Source of the DNA: JAGQVA01 sp041391725
GTDB lineage: Bacteria; Bacteroidota; Bacteroidia; J057
Assembly: GCA_041391725.1 (NCBI GenBank)
Contig: JAWKNL010000012.1
Location: 1-64,000 of the forward strand
Reading direction: 5' to 3'
Length of the DNA: 64,000 bases
Shown here: positions 59,743 to 64,000 of the stretch, one piece after another
Numbering within the stretch: position 1 is the stretch's first letter
Layout: every line of letters starts with the position of its first letter
The notes under the pieces: generated by a model
What the model was told of the DNA's origin: nothing
Seen by the model: the letters and a program-made list of their open reading frames with translations, nothing else
The model's database searches: none
Program-made: the position numbers and the translations under genes

Positions 59743-60552
59743 ATGAACACCAAACCGGGTATTATCCAACAACTGGGATACACATGGGTTGCGTTACCCT
59801 CTGAAGACATTAAACCCCTTACCTTACTCGAAATCGATTCTCCAGGGGTTTTTAAACGAATCAAAAATACATTGTCAGGACAAAAGCCGGAAACGAAAAT
59901 CCTGCCTTCAACTCTTTTTTCCCTTTTTCCATGTCCCCCCGAGAGTGAAACTCCGAAGCCCAGCCGGGCAAAAGCAGTTGCATCTTTTAAGGGGAAAGAC
60001 CTGGTGGAATCCGGTGCAGGCTTTGATATCGACGGGCTCGAAAGTTTAAAAAAAATTGTCCATGCAGGAGCTTTTGCACAAATTCGAAAAGCCAAAAAAT
60101 GGCTGTACGAATTTCAATCACCCCGGCTTACGGACATTGATCCGATAATGATTGAAAAATATATCAATCGCACCAAACCCGATCAGGAGGTGCCGGGTTT
60201 TCTTGAAAAACTAGAAAATAACCAGCTATTTATCATAACGCATATCCTCCACACAAAAGCCTTTTCCATTCGCAATGCCAACGACTTTTCGATAAAAGGG
60301 GATATTTCCGCCGATGCCATTGAAGGACAACTCGCAGGTGTGAGTGCCGATGCCAACCACATGAAAGATAGTACCGAAAGCCTCAGTTATAACGGATCTA
60401 AACCCGTTACCTTTGCCATAAGAGCTAGCAGGATACTGTTTGACAAGGTAGAAAAGACCTATACACTCAATGACCAGCTTATCAGCCGTTCACGAAGTGC
60501 TTTTGAATCCTCCGGTGAGTTAATTCCTCCCCGTATCAGGATCGACTATTGA
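59743..60552 (+). CDS. Bacterial gasdermin-like protein (candidate)
   Basis: A 269-residue protein with no signal peptide; ATG at 59743 is preferred over an upstream in-frame TTG. The pattern follows bacterial gasdermins: an opening strand LGYTWVALPSEDIKPLTLLE, a short hydrophobic STLFSLFPCP, a GAGFDIDGLESLKKI helix, the long strand-rich core AKKWLYEFQSP and NNQLFIITHILHTKAFSIRN, the ISADAIEGQLAGVSADAN turn, and LSYNGSKPVTFAIRASRILF. About 35 residues follow as a possible autoinhibitory tail (ending PPRIRIDY). Length fits (250-280). The usual N-terminal cysteine is missing and no protease gene is adjacent. I recognise this from family pattern only; another all-beta pore former or an unrelated fold is possible. 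Confidence 0.55.
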   Translation: MNTKPGIIQQLGYTWVALPSEDIKPLTLLEIDSPGVFKRIKNTLSGQKPETKILPSTLFSLFPCPPESETPKPSRAKAVASFKGKDLVESGAGFDIDGLESLKKIVHAGAFAQIRKAKKWLYEFQSPRLTDIDPIMIEKYINRTKPDQEVPGFLEKLENNQLFIITHILHTKAFSIRNANDFSIKGDISADAIEGQLAGVSADANHMKDSTESLSYNGSKPVTFAIRASRILFDKVEKTYTLNDQLISRSRSAFESSGELIPPRIRIDY

Positions 60553-60743
60553 CTTTTGAAAAATAGGCCAATGCGATGGTTATTTTTCTCTCAGGTTGTT
60601 CGCGAAACATGCTCCTAAAATGAAAATACAGAGATCATAAAGGATTATTTCTAATAAGTATGGCTGCGGATCAGGCCTGGTCATATGCTTTTTCCTTTCC
60701 GCAAAATTTCGGAGTTTTGGGGATGAGATTCCCCCCAAACTAT

Positions 60744-63431
60744 ATGAAACAAGTACTGCTTCTTCTCTCAATATGCCTGCCCCTGCAAATCCACGCACAG
60801 GTTTTTCCTGATTCGGCGGTGGCAAAAGGGTATATCCAAAAGGGTGATACGACCATTTTTGTTTTTAGTCCCAAACATTACAACGTCGAATGGCCGCAGC
60901 AGGCTACCGTCACAGGCAGTTTCCGCAACTGGAGCCAGGATATGGATGACCCGCATTGGGTGCTTGGAATTGGGGCAGATTCTCTTTGGATATTACGGGT
61001 ATATAACCCTAACTTCGACCTCGTTCCGCCACGAGCTGAGTTTAAGTTCCGCATCAATGCGGGCCAATGGCTCCAGCCTCCGGCAGGCACGCCCAATGAA
61101 AAGGGCTCGAACCTTGTATTTATGCAACATATGACGCTTCCTGCGCTTAAAGCCGAACTCCGCCGCTCCGGCAATATATGGGCCTCCGTAAAAGGCACTT
61201 CCCGTCCGCTCGACCCCGCCTACTTCCGCCTCACCGATGCGCACGGCCATACCATCCCTATCGCCACGATCCTGCCCAATGAGGCAGACAATATGCTCAT
61301 CGTCCCGGCCACACCGATCGACATCCGCAGGGTGTATTACCTCGAAATACCCGCCCAGAAACTCAAAGCCTGGTGCTCTTACGAAGGCTGGTTTCGCGAA
61401 ACCTATTCCACCAAACCCCTCGGCGCCAATATTGCTGACGATAAAAGCCAGACCGTTTTCCGCCTGTTTGCCCCCCGCGCCGAAAATGTAAAACTCTATT
61501 TGTACCACAACCCCGCTGATACTGAAGCCTACCGCATAAAGGATATGTCGGTAGATGAGAATGGCGTATGGGAATCTACATTCGAAGAAAATCTGGCCGG
61601 GATATATTACGACTTTACGGTTCACGGTGCGAACGATCCGGGCAACCATTTTTATGAAACCAACCCCGTTCATATCTCCGATCCCTATTCCCGCGTCAAT
61701 GTGGAGTCATGGGGGAAAAGCCGTGTATGGCCCAAAACAATCCCTGCAACTCCACTCAGAAATGGCCGCCCGCCCATGCAGGATGTGATTTCGTATGAGG
61801 TGCATGTTCAGGATTTTACGGATTTGCTTCCCGTGCCGGAAAACGAAAAAGGCACGCTCCCGGCATTTACAAAGCCCGGACTGAAAAACAGCAAAGGAGA
61901 GCCGGTCGGATTTGACTATCTCGATAATCTGGGGATAAATGTCGTTCACCTTATGCCGGTTCAGGAATTTCTCCATTATCCCGATGACGACTGGCGGGCC
62001 TCGTTTGAAAACGACCCGTTTATGATTGAGCAGGGCATAAATCTGGAAAATTACCAGTGGGGATACCGCACTTCCCACGCCTTCGCCGTGGAAAACCGCT
62101 TTCGCCGCAAGGGCGACGATTACGGCGCCGAACGGGAGCAGTTCCGCGACCTCGTGCAGGCCTTCCACAACAAAGACATGGCCGTCATTATCGATCTTGT
62201 CCCCAACCACTCGGCGGAGAATATGGACAAAATCAATTATTATTTCCACTGGAACGCCATCGACAAAATTTATCACTACCGCACCCGCGACCTCGACCAT
62301 ATCGGCGAATACGGCAATGAAATCAAATTTGAAAACCGCCCCATGGTGCAGCGCTGGCTCATCGACCAATGCAAACACTTTATCGAAGAGTTTGGCATCG
62401 ACGGATTTCGCATCGACCTGGCCGGACAGGTGGACCGGCAGACGCTCATCAAACTGCGCGAAGCACTGGGGCCTGACATTATCATTTATGGCGAACCCTG
62501 GATCGGCTCTTTTGATCCCGAATTTGAAGAAAACCCCTCCTGGGACTGGTATAAGCACAATTCGCCCATAACCTTTTTTCAGGATGAGACACGTAATGCC
62601 CTCCACGGCCCGCCTTCAACACCCACCGACAAAGGCAAGGATCGCGGATATGCGGGAGCCAATTTTCACGAAAAAGAAAACGCCAAAAAAGCCCTCGCCA
62701 ACCGGTTTGCCGATGACAAAACCCCCCTCAGCGGTATCGGCTACCTCGATATTCATGACAATTGGGCCATGGCCGACAGGTACGCCATCCGCGACTGGGA
62801 CGGGCGATATGGGGTGGACGAAGAACGACTGAAAATTGCCGCACTGATGCTTTATACTTCGCTGGGGCCCATCGTTACCCACGGAGGAACCGAAATGATG
62901 CGCTCCAAAGGCGTCGCCGAACTGAAGGAAACACTGAAAGTGACAAAATCAGGGACCAAAGTGTATCTCCACGGCAAACGCGACACATACAATATGCGCA
63001 AAGCCAACCAGTTTGTCTGGGAGAATGCAGGCAAAACCAAAAAAGACAAAGGCAGCTTTTGCGACTACGACGGGATGTATAAGTTCTGGAGCGGACTGAA
63101 TCACTTTCGCCTGAGCGAATACGGGAAGGTCTTTCGTGTGGCAGAGGCTGTACCCGACGGGTATTACCGGTGGGTAGAAACCGTCAACCCCTATCAACTG
63201 GGGTATATTGTTGCCGATAAAGTATTTGTCCTGATCAATACCGGCAGTGAGTTTCACGACTGGGACAATGTCGTTTTACCTTCGGGGAAATGGCGCCTGA
63301 TAGGAAACATTAAAGGCGTCGATCACAAAAACGGAGTGAAAGACGAAAAAAATATGATGACCCTGGAGGGAGGAAAACCGCTTCATTTCAGGCTTTATGG
63401 TCCCGAGTTTAAAATGTGGGTTCGGGACTAA
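60744..63431 (+). CDS. Exported GH13 pullulanase/alpha-amylase-type enzyme
   Basis: An 895-residue exported enzyme. The start MKQVLLLLSICLPLQIHAQV is preferred over an earlier ATG that would add 28 unrelated residues. N-terminal beta domains of the CBM48/E-set type (VTGSFRNWSQDMDDPHWVLG; TVFRLFAPRAENVKLYLYHN) precede the GH13 barrel: IDLVPNHSAENM, GFRIDLAG (nucleophile D558), IIYGEPW (acid/base E584) and DIHDNWAM (third Asp, D672). The layout is that of pullulanase-type enzymes that cut alpha-1,6 or alpha-1,4 bonds. No neighbour is linked to starch use. Convergent with dnaN, 6 bp apart. Confidence 0.93.
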   Translation: MKQVLLLLSICLPLQIHAQVFPDSAVAKGYIQKGDTTIFVFSPKHYNVEWPQQATVTGSFRNWSQDMDDPHWVLGIGADSLWILRVYNPNFDLVPPRAEFKFRINAGQWLQPPAGTPNEKGSNLVFMQHMTLPALKAELRRSGNIWASVKGTSRPLDPAYFRLTDAHGHTIPIATILPNEADNMLIVPATPIDIRRVYYLEIPAQKLKAWCSYEGWFRETYSTKPLGANIADDKSQTVFRLFAPRAENVKLYLYHNPADTEAYRIKDMSVDENGVWESTFEENLAGIYYDFTVHGANDPGNHFYETNPVHISDPYSRVNVESWGKSRVWPKTIPATPLRNGRPPMQDVISYEVHVQDFTDLLPVPENEKGTLPAFTKPGLKNSKGEPVGFDYLDNLGINVVHLMPVQEFLHYPDDDWRASFENDPFMIEQGINLENYQWGYRTSHAFAVENRFRRKGDDYGAEREQFRDLVQAFHNKDMAVIIDLVPNHSAENMDKINYYFHWNAIDKIYHYRTRDLDHIGEYGNEIKFENRPMVQRWLIDQCKHFIEEFGIDGFRIDLAGQVDRQTLIKLREALGPDIIIYGEPWIGSFDPEFEENPSWDWYKHNSPITFFQDETRNALHGPPSTPTDKGKDRGYAGANFHEKENAKKALANRFADDKTPLSGIGYLDIHDNWAMADRYAIRDWDGRYGVDEERLKIAALMLYTSLGPIVTHGGTEMMRSKGVAELKETLKVTKSGTKVYLHGKRDTYNMRKANQFVWENAGKTKKDKGSFCDYDGMYKFWSGLNHFRLSEYGKVFRVAEAVPDGYYRWVETVNPYQLGYIVADKVFVLINTGSEFHDWDNVVLPSGKWRLIGNIKGVDHKNGVKDEKNMMTLEGGKPLHFRLYGPEFKMWVRD

Positions 63432-63437
63432 GACAAA

Positions 63438-64000
63438 TCACGCTACATACGAATTGAGCATAATCGGCATGATCAGCATGAGGACGTTTTCTCCTTCTTC
63501 CTGAAGGTTGGGGAGAATGAGACCTGCGCGACCGGGCTGTGATAATTCGACCACGACTTCTTCTGTCTCCACATTGGAGATAACATCCATGAGAAGGGCA
63601 GCGTTGAAGCCGATTTCGATATCCGTACCTTCGTAGTGGCAGCGAAGTTTTTCCTGCGCCTCATTGGCGAAGTCAGGATCCTGAGAGGAGATTTCCAGTT
63701 CACTGCCTTTGATGGCGAAACAAACCTGGTGAGTGCTTTTATTGGCAAAAATGTTAACACGTCGCAGAGTGCCCATCAGCTCTGTTTTGGAGATAAACAG
63801 CTTATTGGGGTTCTGGGTGGGAATAACATTTTCGTAGTCGGGATATTTCTGATCTATGAGACGGCAGACGAGGAGGAGGTCCTGAGTCTGGAAAAAGGCA
63901 TTGTTGTCATTGTATCGAATGACAATATCGTGATTGTCATTTGGGTCAAGCGAAGCCTTGAGCAGGTTGAGGGCCTTTTGAGGAACGATAAACCGGGTAG
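63438..64000 (-). CDS. dnaN: DNA polymerase III subunit beta (sliding clamp), N-terminal part beyond the window
   Basis: The last 187 codons of dnaN. It begins in the middle of domain 2 (RFIVPQKALNLLKASL) and continues with FISKTELMGTLRRVNIFANK, KGSELEISSQDPDFANEAQE, IEIGFNAALLMDVISNVETE and the C-terminal end VLMLIMPIMLNSYVA (P-I-M-L motif of the clamp end). The frame is open to the window edge. Essential replication protein. Confidence 0.97.
   Translation of the reverse strand, partial: TRFIVPQKALNLLKASLDPNDNHDIVIRYNDNNAFFQTQDLLLVCRLIDQKYPDYENVIPTQNPNKLFISKTELMGTLRRVNIFANKSTHQVCFAIKGSELEISSQDPDFANEAQEKLRCHYEGTDIEIGFNAALLMDVISNVETEEVVVELSQPGRAGLILPNLQEEGENVLMLIMPIMLNSYVA

Overview
The window looks like a chromosomal segment of a Bacteroidota bacterium, probably near the Saprospiria. 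This rests on the lipoprotein signal peptides, the propeller/Y_Y_Y sensor proteins, an LptC to CNNM to PpiD envelope cluster, AAA_14/DUF4143 ATPases and very sparse Shine-Dalgarno signals. The taxonomy is inference; no rRNA or tRNA gene was seen.

Layout. 1-2183: end of a DUF2975 membrane protein, a WG-repeat protein and a small exported protein. 2527-19685: a tight eight-gene operon that reads as a beta-1,3-glucan (laminarin-like) use locus without SusC/SusD. It has an exported TIM-barrel glycosidase fused to a probable outer-membrane barrel, a lipoprotein with three repeated binding modules, a GH16 lipoprotein, a very large glucan phosphorylase-like enzyme, a GH17 lipoprotein, an MFS sugar symporter fused to a cytoplasmic GH17 domain, a free GH17, and a membrane-anchored propeller/HTH regulator. 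19717-21000: a lipoprotein sulfatase. 21035-31807: about 11 kb in which every gene remnant is frameshifted (two-component system, several exported proteins, SRPBCC, DUF4440, NmrA, Crp/Fnr, CAP-like). This is either a local sequence-quality failure or a decayed block.

31908-36429: an AAA_14 ATPase, then three same-strand small genes separated by attC-like imperfect palindromes (a possible integron cassette cluster; one gene carries a probable EAD11 domain), then a DUF433/DUF5615 toxin-antitoxin pair. 36491-44939: housekeeping and metabolism (metG, metallophosphatase, FAD monooxygenase, TPR-adenylate cyclase, an Nramp-like transporter with altered metal motifs, DUF695-RraB protein). 45147-49973: an AlbA_2 ATPase / TPR protein / MORN protein operon split by a UPF0175-DUF3368 toxin-antitoxin unit that sits between 27-bp direct repeats. 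50064-57149: nitroreductase, polyphosphate kinase, LptC, a small membrane protein, a CNNM/CorC protein and a PpiD-like isomerase.

57158-60552: two more AAA_14 ATPases, each with a dyad-symmetric site at its 5' end, followed by a 269-residue protein whose sequence pattern resembles bacterial gasdermins (pore-forming cell-death proteins) but lacks the usual N-terminal cysteine and any neighbouring protease. 60744-63431: an exported GH13 pullulanase-type enzyme. The window ends inside dnaN.

The strongest candidates for new biology are the gasdermin-like gene, the transporter-GH17 and glycosidase-barrel fusions, the repeat-flanked toxin-antitoxin insertion, the attC-like cassette cluster, and the inverted repeats in front of all three AAA_14 genes.
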